A DNA stretch of 64,000 nt from an uncultured Bacteroidota bacterium (GCA_937924855.1 CALEYQ010000058.1:20863-84862), one strand, 5' to 3'. Positions 41,934-51,346 are shown, numbered from the stretch's first letter. The notes: generated by a model not told the origin, from the letters alone. Made by a program: numbers and translations.

Positions 41934-42668
41934 TTACCTAATCACCACCCATTTTTCTGCCCCCAAAAAAACATTTCCGGAATAAAAACTACATTGGTAT
42001 ATGCCGTTTGAAAAATCATCCGGTAAAACAAATTCCAATGGATCATTTCCTGATAAATATATTTCCTTTAGGGCTGTTCCGCCCCTAAGATCACTGATTA
42101 TTACCCGTGGTTTTCCTCCTGATATTTCAGGATAGGAAATATAGACATTGCCCGATGAAGGATTGGGAAAAATCCTGATCCTTTCCTTGGTTATGGTTTC
42201 CGGCTCTCCGGCGACCGACAGTACTTTAATTTTAACAACCCAATGAGAGGGCCCGAAATTATAACAATCGCTCCAGGGATAGGCTGAGAGCCATCCGTTG
42301 TAATATATATTTACCGTGTAAGTTCCTGCCTGAACCCAAACGGCTTTGTGGCAAACCGGTGTATCTGTTGGAAAGGAGTCCCAGACAGGCTGGGGAAAAT
42401 TCGAACTCCCTGAAAATTCCCAACGCATCCAGTAGGCCGTGTCAACGTTTAACTCAATTCTTGAAACCGTACAAAACTCAACAGAGTCCCCCTCGAAAAC
42501 CTGTACGCTGTCACAATGCCTGGTAAGGCAACTAAAGTTTTGATTGAGGATATTACACGGCACTCCGTTTACAGAAATAACAGGTTTGGCACCTAATGGT
42601 GCAAGGCCTTGTTTTTGACCTGCTAAAATCCCGGGAATAAAAAAAAGAAACAAACAGACCCTGAACAT
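41934..42668 (-). CDS. Secreted protein with C-terminal type IX secretion sorting domain
   Basis: 244 residues. N-terminal signal peptide (MFRVCLFLFFIPGILAGQ). The middle is a beta-sandwich/PKD-like region (CHKAVWVQAGTYTVNIYYNG). The C-terminal about 80 residues match the T9SS type A sorting domain (RIRIFPNPSSGNVYISYPEI, PDDFSNGIYQCSFYSG, ending WVVIR). Such proteins cross the outer membrane through the type IX system of Bacteroidota. Function of the middle domain is unknown; the gene stands alone on the minus strand. Confidence 0.87.
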   Translation of the reverse strand: MFRVCLFLFFIPGILAGQKQGLAPLGAKPVISVNGVPCNILNQNFSCLTRHCDSVQVFEGDSVEFCTVSRIELNVDTAYWMRWEFSGSSNFPQPVWDSFPTDTPVCHKAVWVQAGTYTVNIYYNGWLSAYPWSDCYNFGPSHWVVKIKVLSVAGEPETITKERIRIFPNPSSGNVYISYPEISGGKPRVIISDLRGGTALKEIYLSGNDPLEFVLPDDFSNGIYQCSFYSGNVFLGAEKWVVIR

Positions 42669-42785
42669 GCGTTATTCAGCTTTTTATCAGGGGATGATTT
42701 ATCAAATTTAATAAGAAAAAACCCTTATCCAAAATGCTTCCTCCCGACCCTTTTGGATGGCAGCTTTCCTTTTACTGCTTTTCTG

Positions 42786-42870
42786 TCGGGATGATCGGAT
42801 TAAAAAACCTCCGGCCTTCTCGGCCTTCCGATACTTCGGGATGGCGCGCTACAACCTGCGCTACCCCCCG
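42786..42870 (-). pseudogene. Degenerate tRNA-Pro-like sequence
   Basis: On the minus strand, 85 bases start CGGGGGGTAGCGCAGGTTGT and end CATCCCG. The D arm (GCGC/GCGC) is intact and the 5' and 3' acceptor strands can pair (CGGGG with TCCCG). The anticodon region is replaced by CCGA-AGTA-TCGG and GGCC-GAGAA-GGCC hairpins, and the T arm is degraded (GG, T-rich loop, TCC). It looks like a broken tRNA-Pro or a tRNA-derived repeat. No known ncRNA family is recognised. Confidence 0.4.
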
Positions 42871-42916
42871 AAAAAATGAAGACCAAAATTACCCAAATGG
42901 CAAAATCCGGCGAATT

Positions 42917-42945
42917 CAAAAAAAAAGCCCCGGAGTTTCCGGGGC
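42917..42945 (-). terminator. Rho-independent terminator of the SWIB gene
   Basis: Arms GCCCCGGA and TCCGGGGC enclose a short loop (42927-42945). On the minus strand the hairpin is followed by a run of nine T. It lies 26 bases after the stop of the SWIB gene. Confidence 0.88.
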
Positions 42946-42970
42946 GATTCTCATTGGTATAAAAACCCAA

Positions 42971-43297
42971 TTACTTTACGTGCTTAGAAAGAATTTTTGC
43001 AAGCTCGAACATAGAAACCTGATTCTTTCCACCGAAAACAACTTTTAGTTTTGCATCGGCGTTGATCATGCGCTTGTTCTTTTTGTCCTGCAATCCGTTC
43101 TTACGGATGTAAGCCCAGATCTTCTTGATCATCTCGGTTCTTGGAATAGCTTTGCTTCCAATAACCTCAGCCAAAGAGCTGCTTGGGGTAAGCGGCTTCA
43201 TGAAAGCTGCATTTGGTTTTCTTGCAGATTTCTTTTTGGGAGCTTTCTTAGCAGGCTTCTTAGCTGCTTTTTTCTTGGGTTTTGCTTTTTTAGCCAT
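42971..43297 (-). CDS. SWIB/MDM2-domain protein with lysine-rich N-terminal tail
   Basis: 108 residues from the ATG at 43297; an earlier start at 43375 gives an unlikely leader. The first about 28 residues are Lys/Ala/Pro-rich (KKAKPKKKAAKKPAKKA), like a histone H1 tail. The rest is a SWIB fold (FMKPLTPSSSLAEVIGSKAI, MIKKIWAYIRKNGLQDKKNK, then VSMFELAKILSKHVK). Bacterial SWIB proteins may bind nucleic acid or act as chromatin-like factors; direct function is unproven. It is a solitary gene with its own terminator. Confidence 0.88.
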   Translation of the reverse strand: MAKKAKPKKKAAKKPAKKAPKKKSARKPNAAFMKPLTPSSSLAEVIGSKAIPRTEMIKKIWAYIRKNGLQDKKNKRMINADAKLKVVFGGKNQVSMFELAKILSKHVK

Positions 43298-43555
43298 TAG
43301 TGCGTTTTTTAAAGTTTTGCTAAAAGTAGTACAATTCTTCATTCGTGCAATTAAGTTTTTCATAGTTATAAACAATGGTTGAAAAAATTTCCCCTCGGAA
43401 AATCGTACTTCCTATAGGAAAAAAACCACTTTTCTGCCTTTTCCCTCCCCGGCAGGTCCGGGTAAGCTCCATTCAAATGCCCGTTTTTTCATAGGGAAAT
43501 CTCCTCTTTTCGGGAATTCCCTTTATCTTCATTCCCCGAAGCCAAACCCTGCCAC

Positions 43556-44617
43556 ATGCTCCAATCCCAATTTCTGGAAACCGGTATCGGTATAGTATTC
43601 ATCTTCCTTCTTATGGCCATCATGGTTTCCTCCCTTCATGATATCCTGTTTTCCTGGTTTTCCCATAAGGGGAAGTTCATGCTCAAGGCTCTGCGACTAG
43701 CCCTTAACGAGGACCAAAACTGCCAATGGGCTGAGCTGGTTTACGACCACCCCCGCATCGACACCCTTAAAAAATCCCAAAAACATCCACCCTCTTATAT
43801 CGCCTCTTCCACTTTCGCCAATGTGTTGATAGATGTGGTAATAGCCCGGGGCAATTCCTATCCCGTGGAGGTGGCCGGGGATCACATTAAGGTTCTTCCG
43901 GGCAAAAACTCCGAAAGTCTTTGTGCCGGGTTCGAAGCCGGACTGCAAACCCTTAAGGAGAGCCATACGGTTCATCTTTTCCGGTCTTTCCTTACTCATG
44001 CGGGTAGTGACGATAACAAACTAACAAAGGCCATCGAAGACTGGTTTAATGAATATATGGAGCGCGTGGGAGGATGGTACCGCCGTAAAGCCCGGGTTAA
44101 TTTGCTGATTATTTCTGCCTTTCTCACCCTTATAATGAATGTGGATACCATTCATCTTTCAAAAACCCTATGGAAAAACGCCCTTTTGCGGGAATCCGTT
44201 GCCAATGCCGCAACTGAATTTACCGGGGCCAACACCATAATTGGAGCCGATACAACCCTGGATCAAAAATTAAACAGCCTCAAAACATCCTATGAAAAAC
44301 TGGGGCTCCTTAGCCTTCCTTTTGGTTGGATCCTTCCGGGAAATGAACCCGGCAGTCCCTGGCTCAGGTTAAAAACTGAAAAAGAGGCCCTGCTGAAATC
44401 AAATTCCGGAGGCGTTTCCAAATTCTTCAAACGGGTGTTCATTTACGGTAAATATTACACCCGGATGGGCTGGTATTTTCTAAAGCAAATAACACCCTTA
44501 AAATTATGCGGCTGGCTGTTTACCACATTTGCGGTTTCCTTCGGAGCCCCATTTTGGTTCGATTTTTTGAACCGGCTTGTTAGTTTCAGAAAATCAAAAT
44601 CAGTTCCGGAAAAATAA
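43556..44617 (+). CDS. Hypothetical integral membrane protein
   Basis: 353 residues with three spans: an N-terminal one (GIGIVFIFLLMAIMVSSLHD), one around residue 180 (NLLIISAFLTLIMNV) and a C-terminal one (LCGWLFTTFAVSFGAPFWF). The large soluble parts lack known motifs. The region SSLHDILFSWFSHKGKFML near the N-terminus resembles hypothetical membrane proteins of Bacteroidota; no function is known. It precedes the amidohydrolase gene by eight bases and may be co-transcribed. Confidence 0.78.
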   Translation: MLQSQFLETGIGIVFIFLLMAIMVSSLHDILFSWFSHKGKFMLKALRLALNEDQNCQWAELVYDHPRIDTLKKSQKHPPSYIASSTFANVLIDVVIARGNSYPVEVAGDHIKVLPGKNSESLCAGFEAGLQTLKESHTVHLFRSFLTHAGSDDNKLTKAIEDWFNEYMERVGGWYRRKARVNLLIISAFLTLIMNVDTIHLSKTLWKNALLRESVANAATEFTGANTIIGADTTLDQKLNSLKTSYEKLGLLSLPFGWILPGNEPGSPWLRLKTEKEALLKSNSGGVSKFFKRVFIYGKYYTRMGWYFLKQITPLKLCGWLFTTFAVSFGAPFWFDFLNRLVSFRKSKSVPEK

Positions 44618-44625
44618 ACCCTGCC

Positions 44626-45729
44626 GTGATATATTATAATTGCCATACCCACATTTTCAACCTTGAGTGCATTCCCGAGAGGTTTATCAGCGCCCCGGTA
44701 TCCCGGTTAATGAGTAAGAACCGGATTTCACTTGGATTGGTAAGACTTCTTGATAATTTCTTTGGTTCTGAAAAAGATTTTCTGAGCAAGCAAGCCACCT
44801 TCCTTAAATACAATACCGAAGACTGGCAGGAATTGATTTTTGAGCGGCTTAAGAAAGTATATCACCCGGGAACCAAATTTGTGGTTCTTACCCTTGATAT
44901 GGATTTTATGGGTGCCGGAAAGGCCGAAAGAAATTTTCTCACACAACTCGCCGAAATAAAATCCATCCGGAGGATACATCCGGAAACCCTGCTTCCCTTT
45001 TTGTCTGTTGATCCCCGTCGTAACCCACCCGAAGGCCTGCTGGGGTTTGTAAAAGACCATTATGAAAATCACGGCTTTTTCGGTATCAAACTTTATCCTC
45101 CGCTGGGCTTTTTCCCCTTCGACCCCCGGCTGTTTCCGGTTTATGAGTATGCCGAAAAAAATAACATTCCCATTATTACCCATTGTAACAAAGCCGGCGG
45201 GGTTTATTTTAAAGGAGGGGTTTTAAAGGAATGGGATTATGGAAAAAGAGATTTCCACAACCATGACCATAAAGGAAAAATGAACTTGTTCCGCGACAAC
45301 CTTATGCATCCGGAAAACTATGTGGAAGTTTTGAACCGGTTTCCGGGTTTGAAAATTTGTTTCGCCCATTACGGAGGAGATGTAGAAGTGCTTTCCCGGG
45401 AAAACAACAGCTGGAGAAGGATCATCAAAGACCTGATTCTGAAAACAGGACAGAACGGGCCAACCTATCCGAACTTATACACAGATATTTCTTTTGCCCT
45501 TTGGAACACTAAGCTATTCCCTGTGCTGAAAGAGGATTGCCAGGCTCCCGTTATGGAAGACCGGATTTTGTTTGGAACCGATTTCTATATGACTTCCCGG
45601 AAAAAAAATGAGGAGGAGCTGAGGAATGAATTTCCTATTTTTATCGGCCCTGAAATCTTTAAAAAAACTGCCCGGAACAATATTAAAACCTTTTTAAGCA
45701 GCGCCCGATACCCGTTTAATAACCCATGA
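44626..45729 (+). CDS. Amidohydrolase-family protein
   Basis: 367 residues with a GTG start. Metal ligands fit the amidohydrolase fold: YNCHTHIFNL (HxH) at the N-terminus, PIITHCNKAGGV, then ICFAHYGGD and LFGTDFYM (late Asp). The layout is that of amidohydrolase_2 (TIM-barrel) enzymes, which hydrolyse or decarboxylate substrates. It is followed by a RidA-family gene, ten bases after the stop. Substrate unknown. It is not the typical ACMSD length or N-terminus, so I do not name it. Confidence 0.85.
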   Translation: MIYYNCHTHIFNLECIPERFISAPVSRLMSKNRISLGLVRLLDNFFGSEKDFLSKQATFLKYNTEDWQELIFERLKKVYHPGTKFVVLTLDMDFMGAGKAERNFLTQLAEIKSIRRIHPETLLPFLSVDPRRNPPEGLLGFVKDHYENHGFFGIKLYPPLGFFPFDPRLFPVYEYAEKNNIPIITHCNKAGGVYFKGGVLKEWDYGKRDFHNHDHKGKMNLFRDNLMHPENYVEVLNRFPGLKICFAHYGGDVEVLSRENNSWRRIIKDLILKTGQNGPTYPNLYTDISFALWNTKLFPVLKEDCQAPVMEDRILFGTDFYMTSRKKNEEELRNEFPIFIGPEIFKKTARNNIKTFLSSARYPFNNP

Positions 45730-45739
45730 CCCTAAATCC

Positions 45740-46159
45740 ATGTCGTCTGAAAAAATAAACTCCGGTAAAGCCCCGGATCCTGTAGGATTATACCCCCACG
45801 CCCGGAAAGTGGGAACCCTTTTGTTTTTATCGGGGGTAGGCCCACGGGAAAAAGGAAGCAAAAAAATTCCCGGGGTTGAGCTCGATGAAAAGGGAAATAT
45901 CATCTCCTACGATATTGAAGCCCAATGTCACAGTGTTTTTAAAAATGTAAAATACATTCTGGAGGATGCCGGCAGCAGTTGGGACAAAATTGTTGATGTT
46001 ACCGTTTTCCTTACCAACATGAAAGATGATTTTCCCGCCTACAATCGGCTTTGGGCTGAATATTTTAAGGAAAACCCTCCCTGCCGGACAACACTTGAAA
46101 TAAACTGCCTTCCCACCCCCATTGCCATAGAGCTTAAGGTAATTGCTTTGGCAGGCTAA
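45740..46159 (+). CDS. RidA-family protein, 2-aminomuconate deaminase-like
   Basis: 139 residues of the RidA/YjgF fold. Landmarks: GLYPHARKVGTLLFLSGVGP near the N-terminus, KNVKYILEDAGSSWDKIVDV and the C-terminal NPPCRTTLEINCLPTPIAIE. Arg in PCRTT is the conserved substrate carboxylate ligand. The N-terminal pattern is close to that of 2-aminomuconate deaminases of tryptophan breakdown as I recall them; other RidA enzymes (enamine/imine deaminases) are possible. It sits next to the amidohydrolase gene, so a shared catabolic step is likely. Confidence 0.82.
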   Translation: MSSEKINSGKAPDPVGLYPHARKVGTLLFLSGVGPREKGSKKIPGVELDEKGNIISYDIEAQCHSVFKNVKYILEDAGSSWDKIVDVTVFLTNMKDDFPAYNRLWAEYFKENPPCRTTLEINCLPTPIAIELKVIALAG

Positions 46160-46291
46160 GATTTAGGTTCCCAACCCTTTTACCGGCTTTTTTGTCGCTT
46201 AGTGCGCTGAAAATCAATGCCATAAATTGCCTTTAGGGTTCGGCAAAGCCATATTTTTTGCCTATCTTCGCTTCCTTTTTACAGAGCCCTT

Positions 46292-49200
46292 TTGAAGAAG
46301 TTTAAAGAACATAAGACCTTAAATCTGCCCGAAATATCCCGGGAAATTCTGGCTTTCTGGAACGCAGGAAAAATCTTTGAAAAGAGCATTTCCTCACGGG
46401 AAGGAAAGCCCGGCTTTGTGTTTTATGAAGGTCCTCCTTCAGCCAATGGCATGCCCGGCATACACCATGTAATGGCCCGAACCATTAAGGATTTGTTTTG
46501 CCGTTACCAGACCCTGAAAGGAAAGCAAGTACATCGTAAGGCTGGTTGGGACACGCACGGTCTTCCCATCGAGCTTGCGGTGGAAAAAACACTGGGCATT
46601 ACCAAAGAAGACATAGGGAAAAAAATCAGTGTAGAGGATTACAACAAAGCCTGCCGCAAGGAGGTAATGAAATATACCGACAAGTGGGAAGAATTAACAG
46701 AACAAATGGGGTATTGGGTAGACATGAAGTCGCCCTATGTTACTTACGAAACACCCTATATGGAATCGGTTTGGTGGCTACTGAAACAACTTTACGATAA
46801 AAAGCTGCTTTATAAGGGTTATGCCATTCAGCCTTACTCTCCTGCCGCCGGAACCGGCCTTTCCTCTCATGAGCTAAACCAGCCCGGTTGCTACCGCAAT
46901 GTGAAAGACACTTCCGTAGTGGCTCAATTCAAGGTGCAGGAAACCGAAAAACTTCCTTTCAGGCCGGTTGATGGCGAAGAGGTGTTTTTCCTGGCCTGGA
47001 CCACTACTCCCTGGACCCTTCCTTCAAATTGTGCTCTTGCTATTGGAGAAAAAATTGAATACACAGCCATCAGAAGTTTTAACCCCTATACTTATACGCC
47101 CCTGGTTTGCATACTGGCCCGCGACCTGGTGGGGAAATATTTTCCGGAAAAAAATGCAGGCCTGCCCCTCGGTGAATATAAGGCAGGTGACAAACAGGTC
47201 CCCTTTGAAGTAGTGGCTCATTTCCCCGGAAGTGCCCTAACCGGAGTTCATTATGAACAATTGCTGCCTTTCGTTCAACCCGAATCAGGCGATGCGTTCC
47301 GGGTGATTCCCGGCGATTTTGTAACCACCGAGGATGGAACAGGCATTGTCCATACAGCCTCGGTTTTCGGTGCCGACGACTATCGTGTGTGTAAGGAAAA
47401 TGGCGTTCCTTCCATACTGATCCGCGACGAAGAAGGAAACCTGAGCCCATTGGTAGATAAGCGCGGAAAATTTGTAGCCCAGGTTGCTGATCCGGTTTTC
47501 GGACTGGGCGGTGAATTCGTTAAAGAGGAGTACCTGAATGAAAAAGAAAAAGAACAGGAGCTGGCGGTTCAAAAAGAAAGGCTCAAAGAAATTATTCCTA
47601 AGCTTGAACAGTATTTATCGGTTGACGAACGCATTGCCCTAAAGTTAAAAATTGAGAATAAGGCTTTCCGCATTGAAAAATTTGAGCACTCTTATCCGCA
47701 TTGCTGGAGAACCGACAAGCCCGTATTGTATTATCCCCTTGACTCCTGGTTTATCAGAGTAACCGAGCCTTCCGTTAAGGCCCGGATGATTGAGCTGAAT
47801 AAAACCATATACTGGAAGCCCGAACATACAGGAACCGGAAGGTTTGGGGAATGGCTTAATAATTTACAGGATTGGAACCTGAGCCGGTCCAGGTTTTGGG
47901 GAATACCCCTCCCGGTTTGGAGGAGCGAAGACGGGAAAGAAGAAACTTGCATAGGTTCTCTGGAAGATTTAAAAAATGAAATTGCAAAGGCAGAAAAGGC
48001 CGGCATAAAAAATGATTTTGTTATTGAACCTGGAAAAACAGATCTGCACAAACCCTACATCGACCGGATAGTACTTGTAAGTCCTTCGGGAAAAAAAATG
48101 TATCGGGAAAAAGATTTGATCGATGTGTGGTTCGACAGCGGGTCTATGCCCTTTGCCCAATGGCACTATCCTTTCGAAAACAAGGATCTCATTGATTCCG
48201 GAAAAAGCTTTCCTGCCGATTTCATTGCCGAGGGGGTAGACCAAACCCGGGGCTGGTTTTACACCCTGCATGCCATCAGTACCATGGTATTTGATTCCGT
48301 TTCCTATAAAGCTGTAGTTTCCAATGGTCTGGTCCTGGATAAAAACGGCAACAAAATGAGCAAGCGGCTGGGAAATGCCGTTGACCCTTTTGAAACCATG
48401 GACAAATACGGCCCTGATGCTGTGCGGTGGTATATGGTGAGTAATGCGGCGCCCTGGGAAAACCTAAGGTTTGATCCGGATGGAATAACCGAAAAGCAAA
48501 GGACCTTTTTTGGAACCCTGTTTAATACCTACTCATTTTTTGCTCTTTATGCCAACATCGATGGATATTCCTACGATGCTTCCAAAGCCGTTCCCGTATC
48601 GGAGCGTCCTGAGCTCGATCGGTGGATTATAAGTCGCTTAAACTCACTTACCCGGCTCGTTTCAACCCATTTCGACAAATACGACCCCACACCCGCCTGC
48701 CGCGCCATTGAGAATTTCGCCGGAGAACATTTAAGCAATTGGTTTGTTCGTTTGTCGCGACGCCGGTTTTGGGCTTTAAAGGGGGGTGCCGTAGATCCCG
48801 TAAGAAAACAGGCGGCCTACGATACATTATTCGAATGTTTGGATGGAATTGCGCTTTTGATGAGTCCTGTGGCACCTTTTTATGCCGACTGGCTATATAA
48901 AAACCTGCATCCGGAGGCTGATAGCCGCGGAGACTTGTTATCCGTGCACCTTGCCCTTCTTCCCGAGATAAATGAAGGAGCCATTAACCGTGATCTGGAA
49001 GAAAAAATGGAGCTGGCACAGAAAATTACCTCCATGGCCCTTTCCATTCGCAAAAAGGAGAACATCCGGGTACGGCAGCCTTTACACAGAATCCGCATTC
49101 CTGTGCTTCATGAAAAAACTAAAAAGCAAATTGAATCAGTATCGGATCTGATTCTTTCCGAAATCAATGTAAAGCAAATTGAGTTTGTAGATGAAAATTC

Positions 49201-49750
49201 GGGGGAGATTGTAAAAAACCTGAAGCTGAATTTTAAAACTCTGGGCAAAAAATGCGGCAAAAACATGAAGGCCGTGCAGGAAATTGCCCGTGAAAAGGCT
49301 CAGGAAGTAATCCGGGGCATAGAAACAAAAGGGCTTTTTGAGATTTCCCTTGATGGGGAACTGATAGTTTTGGAACCCGAAGATGTTGAAATAATCCCGG
49401 TAGATATTCCGGGATGGAAGGTAGCCAATCAGGGGGCTGTTACGGTGGCGCTCGACATTTCCATTACACCTGAACTGAAGGAAGAAGGTCTGGCCAGGGA
49501 AATAGTGAACCGGGTTCAAAACATGCGAAAAGACCGCGGTTTTGAGGTAACCGACCGGATCCGTATGCGAATCAACCCTGAAAATGAACTTGTGAGTTCT
49601 GCAATAAAAAACAATTTAAATTATATTTGCTCGGAAACGCTCACAGCCAACACCCAGACCGTAATTGTGTCTGAAACACCGCAGAACGCACAGCGTGTTG
49701 AGCTTGATGAGAATGTACGGGCATGGATTGAAATAGAAAAGTCAAATTAA
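46292..49750 (+). CDS. ileS: Isoleucyl-tRNA synthetase
   Basis: 1152 residues with a TTG start (no nearer ATG fits the conserved opening NLPEISREILAFW). Class I motifs are HIGH-type GIHHVMART after PSANGMP, and KMSKR in NGNKMSKRLGNAVDP. The editing domain includes AWTTTPWTLPSNCALAI and EDGTGIVHTAS. The C-terminal anticodon-binding domain and a further extension run to the end. It charges tRNA-Ile with isoleucine. A possible -7 box TATCTTCG lies at 46263-46270. Downstream order ileS, DksA-like, lspA is a conserved Bacteroidota arrangement. Confidence 0.97.
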   Translation: MKKFKEHKTLNLPEISREILAFWNAGKIFEKSISSREGKPGFVFYEGPPSANGMPGIHHVMARTIKDLFCRYQTLKGKQVHRKAGWDTHGLPIELAVEKTLGITKEDIGKKISVEDYNKACRKEVMKYTDKWEELTEQMGYWVDMKSPYVTYETPYMESVWWLLKQLYDKKLLYKGYAIQPYSPAAGTGLSSHELNQPGCYRNVKDTSVVAQFKVQETEKLPFRPVDGEEVFFLAWTTTPWTLPSNCALAIGEKIEYTAIRSFNPYTYTPLVCILARDLVGKYFPEKNAGLPLGEYKAGDKQVPFEVVAHFPGSALTGVHYEQLLPFVQPESGDAFRVIPGDFVTTEDGTGIVHTASVFGADDYRVCKENGVPSILIRDEEGNLSPLVDKRGKFVAQVADPVFGLGGEFVKEEYLNEKEKEQELAVQKERLKEIIPKLEQYLSVDERIALKLKIENKAFRIEKFEHSYPHCWRTDKPVLYYPLDSWFIRVTEPSVKARMIELNKTIYWKPEHTGTGRFGEWLNNLQDWNLSRSRFWGIPLPVWRSEDGKEETCIGSLEDLKNEIAKAEKAGIKNDFVIEPGKTDLHKPYIDRIVLVSPSGKKMYREKDLIDVWFDSGSMPFAQWHYPFENKDLIDSGKSFPADFIAEGVDQTRGWFYTLHAISTMVFDSVSYKAVVSNGLVLDKNGNKMSKRLGNAVDPFETMDKYGPDAVRWYMVSNAAPWENLRFDPDGITEKQRTFFGTLFNTYSFFALYANIDGYSYDASKAVPVSERPELDRWIISRLNSLTRLVSTHFDKYDPTPACRAIENFAGEHLSNWFVRLSRRRFWALKGGAVDPVRKQAAYDTLFECLDGIALLMSPVAPFYADWLYKNLHPEADSRGDLLSVHLALLPEINEGAINRDLEEKMELAQKITSMALSIRKKENIRVRQPLHRIRIPVLHEKTKKQIESVSDLILSEINVKQIEFVDENSGEIVKNLKLNFKTLGKKCGKNMKAVQEIAREKAQEVIRGIETKGLFEISLDGELIVLEPEDVEIIPVDIPGWKVANQGAVTVALDISITPELKEEGLAREIVNRVQNMRKDRGFEVTDRIRMRINPENELVSSAIKNNLNYICSETLTANTQTVIVSETPQNAQRVELDENVRAWIEIEKSN

Positions 49751-49761
49751 TTTTTTGAGTC

Positions 49762-50610
49762 ATGGCAAAAAAATCAAAACCTAAAAAGAAAGCAGCCAAA
49801 CCGGCAGCTAAAAAGAAAGCGGCCAAGAAAGCCCCTGCAAAGAAAAAGGCAGCCGCAAAAAAGCCGGCGAAAAAAGCGGCTCCTAAAAAGCCTGCCAAAA
49901 AGGCGGCTAAAAAAGCAGCACCAAAAAAACCTGCTAAAAAGGTGGCTAAGAAAGCAGCGCCAAAAAAAGCAGCCAAGCCCGCAAAAGCCAAAAAAGAGGC
50001 TAAGAAACCGGTGGCCAAATCCAAGCCTGTAGCGGCCCCAAAAACCATTTCCAAACAGGAGAAAAAAGCCCTTCTAAAACAGGCGGCTGGAAAAGTGAGC
50101 AAAAAGCAGGCTACGGCCGAATATGAAGAAAGTGACGACAAGAAGAAGACACGGGAATTTGAACCCATATTCGAATATCGCCCTCAAACCCGGCCCAAGC
50201 CTCTTGGTTCTCAACCCAAACCTTTCATTGGAAAGGACACCCGAACCCGTTACTCCGACGACGAGCTGCAGGAGTTCAAGGAAATAATCCTGAAGAAGCT
50301 GGAAGAAGCCCAAAAGGATTATGAATTGCTGAAAAGCACCTTGTCTCATAAAGACGATCACGGAACGGATGACACCTCCCCTACTTTCAAATTGCTGGAA
50401 GACGGGTCTGATGTTATGTCGAAAGAAGAAACGGCACAGCTTGCATCCCGCCAGGAAAAATTTATCCAGGCCCTGCAAAATGCCCTTATCCGGATTGAAA
50501 ACAAAACCTATGGAATTTGCCGTGTAACGGGAAAACTAATTCCTAAGGAAAGGCTCAGAAGCGTTCCTCATGCCACTTTGAGTATCGATGCTAAATTAGA
50601 GCAATATTGA
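49762..50610 (+). CDS. TraR/DksA-family protein with long histone-like tail
   Basis: 282 residues. The first about 105 are almost entirely Lys, Ala and Pro (KKAAKPAAKKKAAKKAPAKK), a histone H1-like tail. Residues about 150-282 form a DksA-like helical hairpin (SDDELQEFKEIILKKLEEAQ, then QEKFIQALQNALIRIENKTY). The C4 zinc site is reduced: GICRVTGKLIPKERLRSVP keeps one Cys only. It may bind RNA polymerase or act as a nucleic-acid-binding accessory. It starts 11 bases after ileS and before lspA. Confidence 0.88.
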   Translation: MAKKSKPKKKAAKPAAKKKAAKKAPAKKKAAAKKPAKKAAPKKPAKKAAKKAAPKKPAKKVAKKAAPKKAAKPAKAKKEAKKPVAKSKPVAAPKTISKQEKKALLKQAAGKVSKKQATAEYEESDDKKKTREFEPIFEYRPQTRPKPLGSQPKPFIGKDTRTRYSDDELQEFKEIILKKLEEAQKDYELLKSTLSHKDDHGTDDTSPTFKLLEDGSDVMSKEETAQLASRQEKFIQALQNALIRIENKTYGICRVTGKLIPKERLRSVPHATLSIDAKLEQY

Positions 50611-50621
50611 AAATAGAAAAT

Positions 50622-50645
50622 ACCCCTGCCCCAAAGGGCAGGGGT
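50622..50645 (+). terminator. Hairpin terminator after the DksA-like gene
   Basis: Arms ACCCCTGCCC and GGGCAGGGGT pair with a CAAA loop, 11 bases past the stop. The downstream T tract is weak (CTTGC), so read-through into lspA is possible. Confidence 0.6.
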
Positions 50646-50659
50646 CTTGCTGAATTCCT

Positions 50660-51346
50660 GTGCTGAAAAAAACCATCTTTCTCATTCTTATTATTCTTGC
50701 GGTTGACCAAACTGTAAAGATTTGGGTTAAAACCCATATGTATGCCGGAGAAGCCATCCGCATTTTTGGCTGGGAACGCGCCCAGATTTATTTTACCGAA
50801 AACAACGGTATGGCTTTCGGGTTTGAGATTGGGGGAGAAAGCGGAAAACTCATCCTGAGCATCTTCCGCATTTTGGCGGTTGGGGGGATTGGCTGGTACC
50901 TGTGGTATATTATCAAAAAGAAATACGCTACCGGTCTCATTTTTTCCATCGCCCTGATCCTCGGTGGGGCCCTCGGAAACATTATCGATAGCTGCTTCTA
51001 CGGAATGATCTTCTCATCGAGCGACCCCTGGGAAAGAAATGTAGCCGAACTTTTTCCTCCGGAAGGGGGTTATGCCGGATTTCTTCACGGAAAGGTTGTG
51101 GACATGTTTTACTTCCCTTTGTTCAATGGAACTTTCCCGGAATGGTTCCCGGTTTGGGGAGGTGAAGAATTTGAGTTTTTTCGCCCCGTTTTTAATGTGT
51201 CTGATGCCGCCATTTCAACCGGCGTATTATCGATTCTGATTTTCCAGCGCCGACTTTTTCCCAAAAAGGCAGAAGAAGCTACGGAAAGCAAGGAGCCAGG
51301 GGAAGAAAATTCCACTGCAAGCGATGAACCGAAAAATCCTTCTTAA
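50660..51346 (+). CDS. lspA: Lipoprotein signal peptidase II
   Basis: 228 residues with a GTG start. Four membrane spans; the N-terminal motif IILAVDQTVKIWVK and FTENNGMAFG are family signatures. The catalytic aspartates fit GNIIDSCFYG and FNVSDAAIS. A longer periplasmic insert (SSDPWERNVAELFPPEGGYA) is typical of Bacteroidota versions. It removes the signal peptide from diacylglyceryl-modified prolipoproteins in the inner membrane. It lies downstream of ileS and the DksA-like gene; the C-terminal tail is Glu/Ser-rich. It overlaps the end of the convergent asd gene by four bases. Confidence 0.95.
   Translation: MLKKTIFLILIILAVDQTVKIWVKTHMYAGEAIRIFGWERAQIYFTENNGMAFGFEIGGESGKLILSIFRILAVGGIGWYLWYIIKKKYATGLIFSIALILGGALGNIIDSCFYGMIFSSSDPWERNVAELFPPEGGYAGFLHGKVVDMFYFPLFNGTFPEWFPVWGGEEFEFFRPVFNVSDAAISTGVLSILIFQRRLFPKKAEEATESKEPGEENSTASDEPKNPS

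Noticed and set aside
44626..46159. Complete kynurenine/2-aminomuconate pathway
   Set aside because: Only a RidA-like deaminase and an amidohydrolase are present; the amidohydrolase does not resemble ACMSD closely and no dehydrogenase is adjacent.
49641..50168. Ala/Phe-rich open frame on the minus strand
   Set aside because: It is the reverse reading of the Lys/Ala-rich tail of the DksA-like gene, whose codon bias keeps the antisense frame open.
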